64,000 nt of DNA from Simkaniaceae bacterium (GCA_018399075.1 CP073763.1:1777842-1841841); one strand, 5' to 3'; positions 1 to 9,007 are shown, numbered from the stretch's first letter. Numbers and translations: made by a program. The notes: generated by a model not told the origin, from the sequence alone.

Positions 1-349
1 TGCCTATCACCCTGGGTATAAGAATAAATATGATAAAGACAATGCTCCTAAAATCGGCGAAGGGATTGTTATAAAGTATAACGCGAATCAACGGTATGCA
101 ACAAGTGGTCTGAGTGCTGCAAAAATTGTAAAAATTTGCCAAAAGAAAAAAATCCCTTATCAATCCTTTGCCTCTGAATCGAATCTCCCTTGTGGCGGTA
201 CTGTTGGCGCTATTACCGCTGCAGGAACTGGGATTCAAACCGTCGATATTGGCCTCGCACAGTTTTCTATGCATGCAGCAAGAGAGATGATTGCCATCAA
301 TGATCATCTCCATCTTTGCAAACTTCTAAAATCAATCCTTGAAGGCTGA
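1..349 (+). CDS. M18 family aminopeptidase, C-terminal part (5' end outside window)
   Basis: An open frame enters at base 2 and stops with TGA at 347-349, giving 115 residues. It carries the end of the M18 (aspartyl aminopeptidase) family: an AYHPGY segment, the KYNANQRYAT stretch, the NLPCGGTVGAI loop and the final TVDIGLAQFSMHAAREM motif, whose histidine is a metal ligand in this family. M18 enzymes are cytosolic, di-zinc, usually dodecameric exopeptidases that remove N-terminal acidic residues. Only the C-terminal quarter is visible, so substrate preference and start cannot be judged. It reads towards the next gene with 24 bases between them, so the two may be co-transcribed. Family assignment is from motifs seen; function is from family knowledge. 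Confidence 0.85.
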   Translation, partial: AYHPGYKNKYDKDNAPKIGEGIVIKYNANQRYATSGLSAAKIVKICQKKKIPYQSFASESNLPCGGTVGAITAAGTGIQTVDIGLAQFSMHAAREMIAINDHLHLCKLLKSILEG

Positions 350-373
350 TAGCCGCTTTGGTAAAGTAGTGCG

Positions 374-1135
374 ATGGCTGAGAATCACAAACATTTTGAA
401 GGAAAAGAAGCGGCTGAGCATTTACGTGCCGCCCGGGCAAAAGGGGCCAAAGCCACAGCTGAGGTTCATGGAACAGAAATGCCTGGCTATCTCTCTGCCT
501 TTGCAGACAGCCTAAGGGAAACCTCAGTTCTTTTAATTGGAATGTGGATCCTTCTTTCTCAGTTTGGCCTCTCTTCAACAAAAACCTTGTGGGTTCTAGG
601 TCTTTTTTCTATTGGTTGGCTTTTTTGGAAAGTGGGACGAAGTAGCCTATTAGGCTGGGCCCGCTTAGAAAGGCTCCATCGCCTGATTCAGCAGGAACAA
701 TGGGAAATTGAGCACCACCGCGCTCAAGAAAAAGAAGAACTCACTGCCATGTATAAGCAGAAGGGACTAACTGGGAAACTTTTAGAGCAAGTGGTTGAAG
801 TCCTCATGGCCGATGACAATCGGCTCCTACGTGTGATGCTTGAAGAGGAACTAGGACTAACCCTTGAGACGTATGAGCACCCTTTAAAGCAATCAGCCGG
901 GGCTGGTCTTGGAGTAATTATAGCTCTTCTTGGAACACTTCTAGGGGCATTTATTGGAGGCTTTTTAGGAATCGTTAGTGTTCTTACCCTTCTTTTCGGA
1001 GGAGTCACCCTTGTAGCAATTAAACGAGAAGGAAATGAACTGATTAAATCGCTTGTTTGGAATTTAGCTGTTGGCGTTTTATCAACTGTCAGCATTTACC
1101 TTATCGCGAAATGGATTGAGCATGTCTTCCTCTGA
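374..1135 (+). CDS. VIT1/CCC1-like membrane protein (CT728-like)
   Basis: 253 residues. Hydrophobic segments lie at about 51-70 and 72-88, then a charged helical stretch at about 95-165, then three more at about 178-197, 199-217 and 228-249. This 2+3 layout with a cytosolic helical insert is typical of the CCC1/VIT1 iron and manganese transporter family; the insert has the family-like phrase with KGLTGKLLEQVVEVL and a following EEELGL. The gene overlaps the metal ATPase downstream by 14 bases, and the pair matches the order of CT728 and CT727 in Chlamydia trachomatis as I remember it. A metal-transport role is an inference from fold and neighbour. There is no clear Shine-Dalgarno before the ATG at 374. 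Confidence 0.7.
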   Translation: MAENHKHFEGKEAAEHLRAARAKGAKATAEVHGTEMPGYLSAFADSLRETSVLLIGMWILLSQFGLSSTKTLWVLGLFSIGWLFWKVGRSSLLGWARLERLHRLIQQEQWEIEHHRAQEKEELTAMYKQKGLTGKLLEQVVEVLMADDNRLLRVMLEEELGLTLETYEHPLKQSAGAGLGVIIALLGTLLGAFIGGFLGIVSVLTLLFGGVTLVAIKREGNELIKSLVWNLAVGVLSTVSIYLIAKWIEHVFL

Positions 1136-3062
1136 TTCTCCTTATATCTTTGATGAATTTTTCACCTCCGGTTTAGAAGAAAGCATCAGTCCTTTTCTTG
1201 AAAAAAATTCAAGGCATTGGGCCCATAACCTCAGTTTAAAAAGTTCTCTAGCTGCAGGTTTTTTCCTTTTGTGCGCTTATATCACCTCCCATTTCATGAT
1301 AGAACTTTCTTATTTCTTTTTGCTTCTTGTCTATTTTTTAGCGGGGACCCCTGCTCTTCTTCGAACGTTTGAAGATATTAAGAATTTAGAGATCAATATC
1401 GACGTCTTGATGACAATGGCTGCGTTTCTTTCTTTTATGATTGGAAGTCAAATGGAAGGAGGTCTTCTTCTCGTTCTCTTTGCCTTCTCGGGGGCCATGG
1501 AGGAGTCGGTTTCAAAAAAAGCGAAGGGGGCTCTCATTAATCTCCATCACCTCTCACCTACTGTGGGAATGGTCGTTGAAAAAGATGGAACTCTCTTCCA
1601 AAAATCTGTCCGAGAAATTGATGTCGGTACCCACCTTTTAGTCCGTGCTGGGGAAGTCGTTCCTCTTGATGGAACCGTTGTCGATGGAAGCTCTTTTGTT
1701 AATTTAGTCCACCTCACAGGAGAAAGTGTCCCCGTTTCTAAAACAGGAGGAGATGAGGTCCAAGCTGGAAGTCGCAACCTTGATGGAACGCTCACCATTC
1801 AAGTGACAAAAACTAGCGCCGAATCAACCCTTTCAAAAATCATCAAATTGATCAATGAAGCGCAAGGAATGAAGCCAAAACTCCAACGGTTTCTTGATAA
1901 ATTTGGAAAACGTTACGCCATTACAATTATCTCTCTCTTTTTCCTCTTTGCCCTGACCCTTCCCTGGATTTTTTCAATTCCCTACTTTGGGATTGAAGGA
2001 TCGATCTACCGGGCCCTGACATTCTTAATCGCCGCTTCTCCTTGCGCCCTGATTATTGCTACACCTACCGCTTACCTCAGCGCGATTAACGCCTGCGCGC
2101 GCAAAGGAATCCTTCTTAAAGGCGGAGTGACCCTTGATGCCTTTGCCGATTGTCATGCCATAGCTTTTGACAAAACGGGAACACTAACCACTGGTAAACT
2201 CTCTTGCGTTGGAGTCGAACCAATTGGAACCCCTGACTATTCGATTGAAGAGGCAATGAGTATTGCCTCAGCGCTCGAACGGCATGTCACGCACCCCATG
2301 GCCGAAGCGATCTGCCAGTTTGCCGATCAAAAAAAGATCACTCCTGCAACGATTGCCGATTTCCAATCGGTCCCAGGGTTTGGTCTCAAAGGAAAGACAA
2401 AACTGCAAGGAAAAGAGGTCGAGGTCAAAATTGGAAATGAAGCCTTTATCTCTCCCAATAAACCCCTCAATAAAAAAGGGTCGATGATCTCCTTCCTCCA
2501 AATTGGAACCTCTCTTTTTGATTTCCGCTTTGAAGATTCCCTCCGCGAAGGGGTAAAAGAGGTCCTTGATTCTCTAAGGAAAAAAGGACTGGAAGTCACC
2601 ATGCTGACAGGTGATCATGAGGAAAGTGCCAACATCGTAGCAAAAGAATTAAACATCGACAAAGTCTACGCTAATCTACGCCCTGAAAACAAACTCGATA
2701 TCATCTCAAAACTCTCTGCAGAAAAGCACCTCGCCATGGTGGGAGATGGAATCAATGATGCCCCCGCCCTAACGCGCGCAAGTGTCGGTATTTCGATGGG
2801 AGAAATAGGAAGTGCCACAGCTATCGACGCTTCAGACATCGTCCTACTGCAAGACGATATTACCCTCATCTCCTGGCTTCATAAAAAAGCGAATAAAACA
2901 ATGGTCATCGTCCGCGAAAATCTCACCCTCGCCCTCGCCGTGATCGTCCTTGCCACAACCCCCGCCCTTCTAGGAATCATTCCTCTTTGGCTTGCCGTTG
3001 TCCTTCATGAAGGAGGCACCGTTCTTGTCGGACTCAATAGCCTCCGCCTCCTCCGCAAATAA
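1122..3062 (+). CDS. zntA: P1B-type heavy-metal-translocating P-type ATPase
   Basis: 646 residues. I place the start at ATG 1122, overlapping the preceding gene by 14 bases; a longer frame from 1071 would overlap it by 65. Seen motifs: TGES actuator loop, SPC in the transmembrane helix before the P-domain (Cys about 308), phosphorylation site DKTGT (Asp about 350), HP motif (HVTHPMAEA), MLTGDHEESA, GDGINDAPAL, and HEGGT near the C-terminus followed by NSLRLLR. SPC plus HEGGT is the signature of the P1B-4 subgroup (cobalt, iron, zinc or cadmium efflux), rather than CPC-type copper or zinc pumps. There is no N-terminal CxxC metal-binding domain. It is an inner-membrane pump. The symbol follows the chlamydial naming and does not prove zinc as substrate. 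Confidence 0.9.
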   Translation: MSSSDSPYIFDEFFTSGLEESISPFLEKNSRHWAHNLSLKSSLAAGFFLLCAYITSHFMIELSYFFLLLVYFLAGTPALLRTFEDIKNLEINIDVLMTMAAFLSFMIGSQMEGGLLLVLFAFSGAMEESVSKKAKGALINLHHLSPTVGMVVEKDGTLFQKSVREIDVGTHLLVRAGEVVPLDGTVVDGSSFVNLVHLTGESVPVSKTGGDEVQAGSRNLDGTLTIQVTKTSAESTLSKIIKLINEAQGMKPKLQRFLDKFGKRYAITIISLFFLFALTLPWIFSIPYFGIEGSIYRALTFLIAASPCALIIATPTAYLSAINACARKGILLKGGVTLDAFADCHAIAFDKTGTLTTGKLSCVGVEPIGTPDYSIEEAMSIASALERHVTHPMAEAICQFADQKKITPATIADFQSVPGFGLKGKTKLQGKEVEVKIGNEAFISPNKPLNKKGSMISFLQIGTSLFDFRFEDSLREGVKEVLDSLRKKGLEVTMLTGDHEESANIVAKELNIDKVYANLRPENKLDIISKLSAEKHLAMVGDGINDAPALTRASVGISMGEIGSATAIDASDIVLLQDDITLISWLHKKANKTMVIVRENLTLALAVIVLATTPALLGIIPLWLAVVLHEGGTVLVGLNSLRLLRK

Positions 3063-3113
3063 TGAAAAAAGAATTTGATTAAAACTTGAAAAGAGTTTTA
3101 GAATGAATCCTTG

Positions 3114-3143
3114 AAAGTAAAAAGGGCCTTTCGAAAAAGGCCC
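3114..3143 (-). terminator. intrinsic terminator, minus strand
   Basis: GGGCCTTT (3124-3131) pairs with AAAGGCCC (3136-3143) around a CGAA loop. Only on the minus strand is the stem followed by a T run (TTTTTACTTTC). No annotated minus-strand gene lies close upstream (the nearest ends at 4319), so it may end an unannotated minus-strand RNA. Confidence 0.6.
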
Positions 3144-3365
3144 AGTGCCTACTAAGAGTTGTAGCTCCTAGTCCGGCGCGAACCCAAGGAGAAAAATTGT
3201 CTCTATCACTCCCTGGATTCGAAAAAAATCTTTTTTTTCGTTTCCCCAAATTTATTCACTTCTCTTGCCCCAAGAAAGAAAGACGCTTTTCTTACTTAAG
3301 CAACCATGATGTCAAAACAGATGGTTTGCTGGCAAGTGTTTGTCTTAAGTTTTAAGGGAGTCATG

Positions 3366-3418
3366 AAAGTGCCTTCTCGCTTTTCTTCCATATCCTGAGA
3401 AGGCGCTTTCTTTTTCTT
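3366..3418 (+). terminator. intrinsic terminator, plus strand
   Basis: A 13-base-pair stem, AAAGTGCCTTCTC (3366-3378) with GAGAAGGCGCTTT (3397-3409), contains one G-T pair and is followed by CTTTTTCTT. It lies about 40 bases before the OppA-like ATG and about 300 bases after the ATPase stop. It could end a small RNA or the ATPase message, or act as an attenuator for the next gene. Confidence 0.7.
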
Positions 3419-3456
3419 ACTTGGCTTCCTTAAAACCGACAAAAAGGCAAAGTACT

Positions 3457-4191
3457 ATGAAAAACATACCACATCAAAGAAAAAATTCTCAACGATTCAC
3501 AAAGTTTTTTGTTGGTGGGGTCCTTTTTTCTGTTCCGAGGCTCTTTTGGATGGGGATCGATCGAGCCTTTCTTCCTCCCTCTCTTCTTTGCAATCTTTTT
3601 GTGCAAAAGGCGCTCATCGCAGCCGCAAATCAGTATGAACAGCCCCTCCATTTAATCAATACTCTAGACGAAAAGAATCTTTCGCCGCTTGATTTCACCC
3701 AAGAAGATGCCTTAATGAGAGTTCAGCCTCATCAAGCTAAAGACTACTTAGAGCAAGCGCTTCTTGAGTTAGGATTTAAACAAATAGGAGAGCTTCCCCC
3801 TTTGTCGTTGATCTTTCCTAAAAAAAACTTTGAAACGGCTACCCTTCTTAAGACCCTTAAAGAAATATGGGAAAAAGAATTGGGAATCCAGTCTCGGCTT
3901 GTCTCTTTTCCTCCAAAAAGGGGAGATCAAACATTGCACCTCGCCTTTATGGAGTGGAAAGCTTCCACCAAAGCCCCCCTTTTCCTACTAGACGCCTTTA
4001 AAAGAGCAGCAGACAAACTCAAGCCCCATGGAACTTGCTGGGAGCACCCAGGTTATCAGAGCCTTTTTGACAAGGTCAGAATAGAAACCGACCTTGAGCA
4101 GCGAAAAACTAAAATCAACTTCCTAGAAGAGCTCGTGATCCAAGACCTTTCTATTCTCCCTCTTTTTTATAAAAAGAAAGTAAATTACTGA
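3457..4191 (+). pseudogene. truncated oligopeptide-binding protein (OppA-like), C-terminal region
   Basis: 244 residues from ATG 3457; a TTG at 3421 would add 12. The last 180 residues resemble the C-terminal half of SBP_bac_5 (OppA/DppA) proteins: an alanine-rich helix where these proteins have the ALxxAINR segment, AKDYLEQALLELGF, then IWEKELGIQSRLVSF, and the closing pattern with HPGYQSLFDKV and the final IQDLSILPLFYKKK. Family members are about 500-550 residues with an N-terminal lipoprotein signal; here no signal, lipobox or N-terminal lobe is present, and no other Opp gene is adjacent. I read it as the remnant of a peptide-binding lipoprotein. A small expressed protein cannot be excluded, since the frame is open for 735 bases. 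Confidence 0.55.
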
Positions 4192-4318
4192 TAGTTCCTC
4201 TATATAAAGATACTGAAAGCAGGGCTAAAAAGGGGGTAGTGATAGCTCAAAAAACCGCTCTTAGCGCAACTTTCTTAGCAACAATCCGCCCTCTTAGGCT
4301 TCTTCATCCTTCTTTAGC

Positions 4319-5479
4319 TTAACCGGCAGAAAGCTTAGCTTGGTAACCTAATAGCCCAGTTCTTTCTTCTGTCGATCCAACCCAAGAGGGTTTCATATCG
4401 ACCTGATGGCGGATAGATTTGACAAAATTATGAGCCTGATCATATGTCACATCATAACGGTTCATAAGATAAGCAATCATCACAGCAGCACTACGACAGG
4501 CTCCCTTTACGCAATGAATAAGAACGGGCTTACTTTCTGCTCGAGCTTGATCAATCGCTTCAAAGATGGAATCAAGTTCAGGCTCCAAGAGTTCCCAAGT
4601 GCTTTCTGTGTCATCAACAAGAACCTGGATCCGCTTAATACCTCCAAGATTAGGTTGGAATAGTGACCAATCCCCTTGTTCAACTGCTGGTGCTGGCTTA
4701 AATTTTGTGACACTCATAACAAGACCAATCCCAAGCTCAGAACATCCTTTCATATCTAGTTTAGGCATAACATTTCTCATAAGTGCAGCATTATTGTATC
4801 CTGCACCAATTTCCTTAACTTCATCAGCCATTGGATAACGCTCCACAAAATCAGGATCAACACTTAAAAACGCTCGGTAATCACCTAAGTAGAGGCCCGG
4901 AAGAATTTGATGAACGTGAGTAAATAGAGAAATAAACTCAGGTGACGGCAAGGTAGAATGATAATCTTGATACGACTCAACATAAGTTGGAGTCTGAATG
5001 ATCTGCTTTTTAATGACTTCTTTATTCTCAGAGGCTTGAACAGAAGTGCTTTCTATAGCCTCTCTTCTTTCTGGTGTGCCTAGTGCAGCAGGAGTCTTCC
5101 GATTGGCAGCTTCTCTTTTAGGACCCTCAGCAAAGGGCATGGGAGGAGCAGATGAGGAAGGCTGATTAATCCCATACTGACCGAAAACAAATAGAGCCGT
5201 CATAAGAGTATTAATCTTCCAGTCGAGTTTTGAAAGAAATCCTGCTGACCCGATAAGGAGTGCAGAAGTCAAATAATAAAGCTTATCAAATGAGCTTGAA
5301 GTAGTCTTTGATTCCTTAAAAGCAAGAAACGCTGCACTTGATATCACAAAAGCAGCGGTTTGCAATTTGGCTGCTGTTTGATTCCAAGGGGTAAATTTAC
5401 GTGAGGATCCCACAGCATAAGCTGTAACACCTAGGCCTAGAGTGAAGAAAATTTTTGATTTAATCCCAGTCGATTCCAT
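4319..5479 (-). CDS. membrane-anchored dual-specificity-type protein phosphatase
   Basis: 386 residues. The N-terminal 110 carry about four hydrophobic stretches (10-27, 36-52, 67-82, 87-105), then a Ser/Pro-rich linker to about 175. The C-terminal half is a eukaryote-like dual-specificity phosphatase domain: ILPGLYLGDY at the start, a VLVDD segment, and the P-loop HCVKGACRS with catalytic Cys323 and Arg329, followed by AAVMIAYLMNR. All residues needed for cysteine phosphatase chemistry appear present. AAGGAA sits about 10 bases before the ATG. The paired hydrophobic segments recall chlamydial inclusion-membrane proteins, so a host-facing role is a reasonable inference, but the target (protein, lipid or RNA phosphate) is unknown. 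It is divergent from the glutamate dehydrogenase gene. Confidence 0.8.
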   Translation of the reverse strand: MESTGIKSKIFFTLGLGVTAYAVGSSRKFTPWNQTAAKLQTAAFVISSAAFLAFKESKTTSSSFDKLYYLTSALLIGSAGFLSKLDWKINTLMTALFVFGQYGINQPSSSAPPMPFAEGPKREAANRKTPAALGTPERREAIESTSVQASENKEVIKKQIIQTPTYVESYQDYHSTLPSPEFISLFTHVHQILPGLYLGDYRAFLSVDPDFVERYPMADEVKEIGAGYNNAALMRNVMPKLDMKGCSELGIGLVMSVTKFKPAPAVEQGDWSLFQPNLGGIKRIQVLVDDTESTWELLEPELDSIFEAIDQARAESKPVLIHCVKGACRSAAVMIAYLMNRYDVTYDQAHNFVKSIRHQVDMKPSWVGSTEERTGLLGYQAKLSAG

Positions 5480-5659
5480 TCCATTTTTTCCTTAAAATTG
5501 GTTTATTTTGAGGAAATTTTAACATACTACAGTTCATTTTTCCAAAAATAATCCTATCCAATTCATTTAAAAAAAATCTTTCTATTTGTATGGTGAACCT
5601 GAGGGGCAGAGGGGATTCTGATGCTCTATCAACAATCGATTCATTATTAATGGGATGGG

Positions 5660-8600
5660 ATGAAGAGACCCGATAAAAAGGATAAACTGTCAAAGGAAAA
5701 GGCAGTTCAATTTGAAAGTAAGCAATTCGAAGAGTACTACGTTTGGCTTCAAGAACATATGCCTGATGGGTTTTTCGAAGAGATTGAGCCTGAACAGTAT
5801 ATGCTCATCGCCCATTATTTGATGGGTTTCTCTCTTCTCGATTATTATTGCCAGATTCAGCTGAAAAATGAAGCCTTTGTCTTGATCCTTGATTCTCCTG
5901 ATGTCGATATGAAAATCTTGAAGAAGTTTAACCTCTTTGGGATTAAGAATTACCATACTTTCATTTCCGATAAACCTCCTCCTTTTCCAGGGGTAAAACA
6001 AAGGCTTATCATTGCTCGGATCTTTTTTACTTCTTATGAAGTCGCTAAAAGCTCAAAAACAGCAGAAATCCTCAGCAAAGAAATGAAGGAAGAGATCTAT
6101 CAGGGGCTTGCAGCTTTAGAGCCCGAATTTTCTAAAAGCGATTTTGAAACCCTTATTGATCAAATAGATCCTCTTTTTCTTCGTTCTCTTTCGACAGAGC
6201 GCCTCATCCTCTCACTGCATATGTACTTTAGAGCAAGGTCGCGCGACTACTGCCAATACGAGGTCCGCTACAATGAAGACTGGAAAAAGAAAAAAGATAC
6301 ACCTTCAATGCAAATCGTTCTAGCTTGGCGCAATACACCAAAACATAAATTTCTCTATCGCCTTGCTAAAACCATTTACCGTCATAAATTAAAGGTCACA
6401 CGGGTTACAGCCTCTTATGCTGATCCGTACAGCAAAAACAGCATCTTAATTATGTCCTTAGGACTCCATGGAATAAAGGGGAAAGCTGCATGGGAAGAAG
6501 CCGACATACACGATTTTCTACAAGAACTGGTGACACTAAAGTACTTTCCGGACGAGGACGAAGTCGAACAAGTCTTCGTCGAACCGGGGCTACTCAGAGG
6601 AAACACCGGGAATCTTTTAAGGAGTGTGGCCAGCTTCGTTCATCAAACACTCGTTCACGCCGACCTCAACCTGTACACGCTGAGCAATGTGATCGAGGGT
6701 CTCTGTCGACATCCGGAGCTGACAGTTCAGATCTGTAAAGCCTTTGAGCTTAAGTTTCACCCTGAAAATAACGACTTAGAAAGCTATAAGAGAGAACGTG
6801 AAAAGTTTATGATGCTCGTCGACCATCTCGATACAGGAAATGAGCTCAATGATACAAGGCGAAAAAACATCTTAAAACAAGCGATGCATTTTGTCGAATA
6901 CACCCTAAAAAACAATTTCTATCGCAACAATAAGTGCGCTCATTGCTTCCGACTTGATCCAACTTACCTTAATTATGTTCCCTACAATCGGAGAGAAATA
7001 TTTCCTGAGCTTCCCTATGGGATTTTCTTTATTCAAGGCATGCACTTTATTGGGTTTCACATTCGCTTTAAAGATCTCTCAAGAGGAGGACTCCGCACCG
7101 TCTTTCCTCAGCGCTATGAACAAATGATTGCCGAAAGAAATAATGTCTTTTTAGAGTGTTATAACCTTGCCTACACCCAACAAAAAAAGAACAAAGATAT
7201 TCCTGAAGGAGGAGCAAAAGGGGTGATCTTTTTAGAACCTTACGAACAACTCCTGACAGAAGCTCAAATTTATCGAAAAGAGCTCATTACTGCTGGCTTA
7301 GAAGAAACCGAAATCGAAGAAACAATCAAACAATTTAAAAAGCAGGAGAAAATCGAATATCTTTATCAAACGCAACGTGCCTATATTCATAGCCTCACAA
7401 CCCTTGTGAATTGCAAAGAGGATGGAACTCTTAAAGCAAAGGATGTAATTGATTACTTAGCAAAACCTGAATACCTCTATCTTGGTCCTGATGAAAATAT
7501 GCATAATGTCATGATCGAATGGATTGCAGACTACAGTAAACGGGTGGGCTATAAACCAGGTGTCGCCTTTATCTCAAGTAAGCCAACTTATGGGATTAAC
7601 CATAAACAGTATGGGGTCACCTCATTAGGAGTCAATGCCTACATGGAAGAAGTCCTCCTTTACATGGGCATCGATCCTGCAAAAGACCCATTCACAGTAA
7701 AAATTTCAGGGGGACCTGATGGAGATGTGGCGGGAAACGAAATCCTTAACCTTTATAAAAAGTATCCCATGACTGCTAAACTCTTAGCGATCACCGATGG
7801 ATCAGGAACCGTTCTTGATCCCAAAGGACTCGATCTTTCGATTCTTGCTGATCTTTTTAAAGAGGGAAAGCCAGTTGCCTACTATCCTCCCAAAAAATTG
7901 AATGATGGTGCCTTTCTTCTCGATCTCCACACAAAAAAGGAGCAAAGTGCTTTTGCTCAAAAAACTCTCTGTTGGAAAAAAGATAAAGGAAAACTTATTG
8001 AGCGATGGCTTTCTGGAAGCGATATGAATCACCTCTATCGGCATAATCTCCATCAGGTTGAAACCGATATCTTTATCCCCGCAGGAGGTCGCCCCCGAAC
8101 ATTAAATAGTGAAAATTACCAAGATTTTCTTTCAAAAGGAAAGCCGACTTCTCGAGCAATTGTTGAAGGAGCGAATCTCTACCTCACCCCAAAAGCGCGC
8201 CGCGAACTTGAAAAACTAGGTGTCCTTATTATTAAAGACAGCTCGGCAAATAAAGGAGGAGTGATCTGCTCTTCTATGGAAATATTAACAGGACTTACCC
8301 TTACCGAAGAGGAATTTCTCAAAGAAAAAGATGCATTAATGCCTCAGATCCTCTCGATAATTGATGAAAAAGCCCGAGATGAAGCAAGGCTTCTTCTTAA
8401 ATCTCGCGATGATTCGGGAGAGTTCCTCACTGACCTTTCCGATAAAGTCTCTGAGCAAATCAATACCTATACTTATGAACTCCTTGATTATTTAGAATCG
8501 CTCCCTCTCGCTTCTCATCCCGACGATCCCCTAGTCAAAGCCCTTCTAAATTTCTGTCCTCCTCTCATTGCTGAAAAGTACCGAGAGCAGGTCATCGAAA

Positions 8601-8776
8601 ATATCCCTACAATTCATAAAAAGGCAATCATCGCCTGCTTCCTTGCTTCTCGGCTGATCTACAGAAAAGGACTTAAATGGTCTCCTTCCATTGTCGACGT
8701 CCTTCCTCTTATCGCCTCAGACCCAAATATCACTGCTCCTTCTCTTAAAAACTACGATATTCGCCCCCTTTTATAA
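5660..8776 (+). CDS. large NAD-dependent glutamate dehydrogenase
   Basis: 1038 residues, the size of the large NAD-GDH class (about 1000, against about 450 for the common small enzyme). The catalytic half begins at about residue 430 and shows LSRGGLRTVFP, PEGGAKGVIF with the catalytic-type lysine at about 520, SGGPDGDVAGNEI in the nucleotide-binding domain and VEGANLYLTPKAR near 835. The N-terminal 400 residues are the regulatory region seen in this class. It deaminates glutamate to 2-oxoglutarate and ammonia with NAD+, feeding amino-acid carbon into the TCA cycle in the cytosol. It is monocistronic as far as can be seen. The stretch 6490-6740 is slightly richer in GC than its surroundings but keeps the reading frame. 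Confidence 0.9.
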   Translation: MKRPDKKDKLSKEKAVQFESKQFEEYYVWLQEHMPDGFFEEIEPEQYMLIAHYLMGFSLLDYYCQIQLKNEAFVLILDSPDVDMKILKKFNLFGIKNYHTFISDKPPPFPGVKQRLIIARIFFTSYEVAKSSKTAEILSKEMKEEIYQGLAALEPEFSKSDFETLIDQIDPLFLRSLSTERLILSLHMYFRARSRDYCQYEVRYNEDWKKKKDTPSMQIVLAWRNTPKHKFLYRLAKTIYRHKLKVTRVTASYADPYSKNSILIMSLGLHGIKGKAAWEEADIHDFLQELVTLKYFPDEDEVEQVFVEPGLLRGNTGNLLRSVASFVHQTLVHADLNLYTLSNVIEGLCRHPELTVQICKAFELKFHPENNDLESYKREREKFMMLVDHLDTGNELNDTRRKNILKQAMHFVEYTLKNNFYRNNKCAHCFRLDPTYLNYVPYNRREIFPELPYGIFFIQGMHFIGFHIRFKDLSRGGLRTVFPQRYEQMIAERNNVFLECYNLAYTQQKKNKDIPEGGAKGVIFLEPYEQLLTEAQIYRKELITAGLEETEIEETIKQFKKQEKIEYLYQTQRAYIHSLTTLVNCKEDGTLKAKDVIDYLAKPEYLYLGPDENMHNVMIEWIADYSKRVGYKPGVAFISSKPTYGINHKQYGVTSLGVNAYMEEVLLYMGIDPAKDPFTVKISGGPDGDVAGNEILNLYKKYPMTAKLLAITDGSGTVLDPKGLDLSILADLFKEGKPVAYYPPKKLNDGAFLLDLHTKKEQSAFAQKTLCWKKDKGKLIERWLSGSDMNHLYRHNLHQVETDIFIPAGGRPRTLNSENYQDFLSKGKPTSRAIVEGANLYLTPKARRELEKLGVLIIKDSSANKGGVICSSMEILTGLTLTEEEFLKEKDALMPQILSIIDEKARDEARLLLKSRDDSGEFLTDLSDKVSEQINTYTYELLDYLESLPLASHPDDPLVKALLNFCPPLIAEKYREQVIENIPTIHKKAIIACFLASRLIYRKGLKWSPSIVDVLPLIASDPNITAPSLKNYDIRPLL

Positions 8777-8899
8777 AGGAAGATCCCCCCTTCAAAACTG
8801 ATCCCTTCCAATAGCAAAAAAAATAATATGAAGCTCTTTTAATACCTCTTTACACAGACTCAAACTTCTTTCATAATTGTAGCCCAGATAGGAGTCAGA

Positions 8900-9007
8900 A
8901 TGTCTGCAAAACCAAAAAGCGCTTTCAAACTATTTTTACTCCGAATCGTTTTTACAAGAGTGAAAAATTTTTACAAAAGTGAGCCCTTTATATGTCTAAA
9001 ACACTAG
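8900..9007 (+). CDS. possible 35-residue leader ORF
   Basis: ATG at 8900 follows a good Shine-Dalgarno (AGGAG at 8890-8894, 5 bases before the ATG). The 35-residue basic peptide (MSAKPKSAFKLFLLRIVF at its start) ends with TAG at 9005-9007, 16 bases inside the next gene, whose own ATG at 8992 has no clear ribosome site. Translation of the small ORF could therefore couple to the fusion gene downstream. No homology recognised; it may also be chance. Confidence 0.3.
   Translation: MSAKPKSAFKLFLLRIVFTRVKNFYKSEPFICLKH

Larger units (their letters stand above)
3063..3456. other. intergenic stretch with inverted repeats, possible small RNA
   Basis: 394 bases between the P-type ATPase stop and the next credible ATG, with no convincing coding frame. 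It holds a minus-strand intrinsic terminator (3114-3143), a pair of short hairpins at 3148-3185, nested inverted repeats at 3294-3350 (ACTTAAG with CTTAAGT outside, CAACCAT with ATGGTTTG inside) and a strong plus-strand terminator (3366-3418). No recognised RNA family: I looked for the conserved cores of SRP RNA, RNase P RNA and tmRNA and did not find them. Confidence 0.5.

Noticed and set aside
1071-1121. Longer start for the P-type ATPase
   Set aside because: It would overlap the preceding gene by 65 bases; ATG 1122 gives a normal short overlap.
3142-3250. Possible tRNA, SRP RNA, RNase P RNA or tmRNA on the minus strand
   Set aside because: A GGTTCG string and short stems are present, but no cloverleaf and none of the conserved cores of those RNAs.
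4406-4663. 85-residue plus-strand ORF opposite the phosphatase active site
   Set aside because: Shadow of the conserved phosphatase frame.
6490-6738. 82-residue arginine-rich plus-strand ORF inside the glutamate dehydrogenase gene
   Set aside because: Out-of-frame shadow; the dehydrogenase frame is continuous and has family motifs on both sides.
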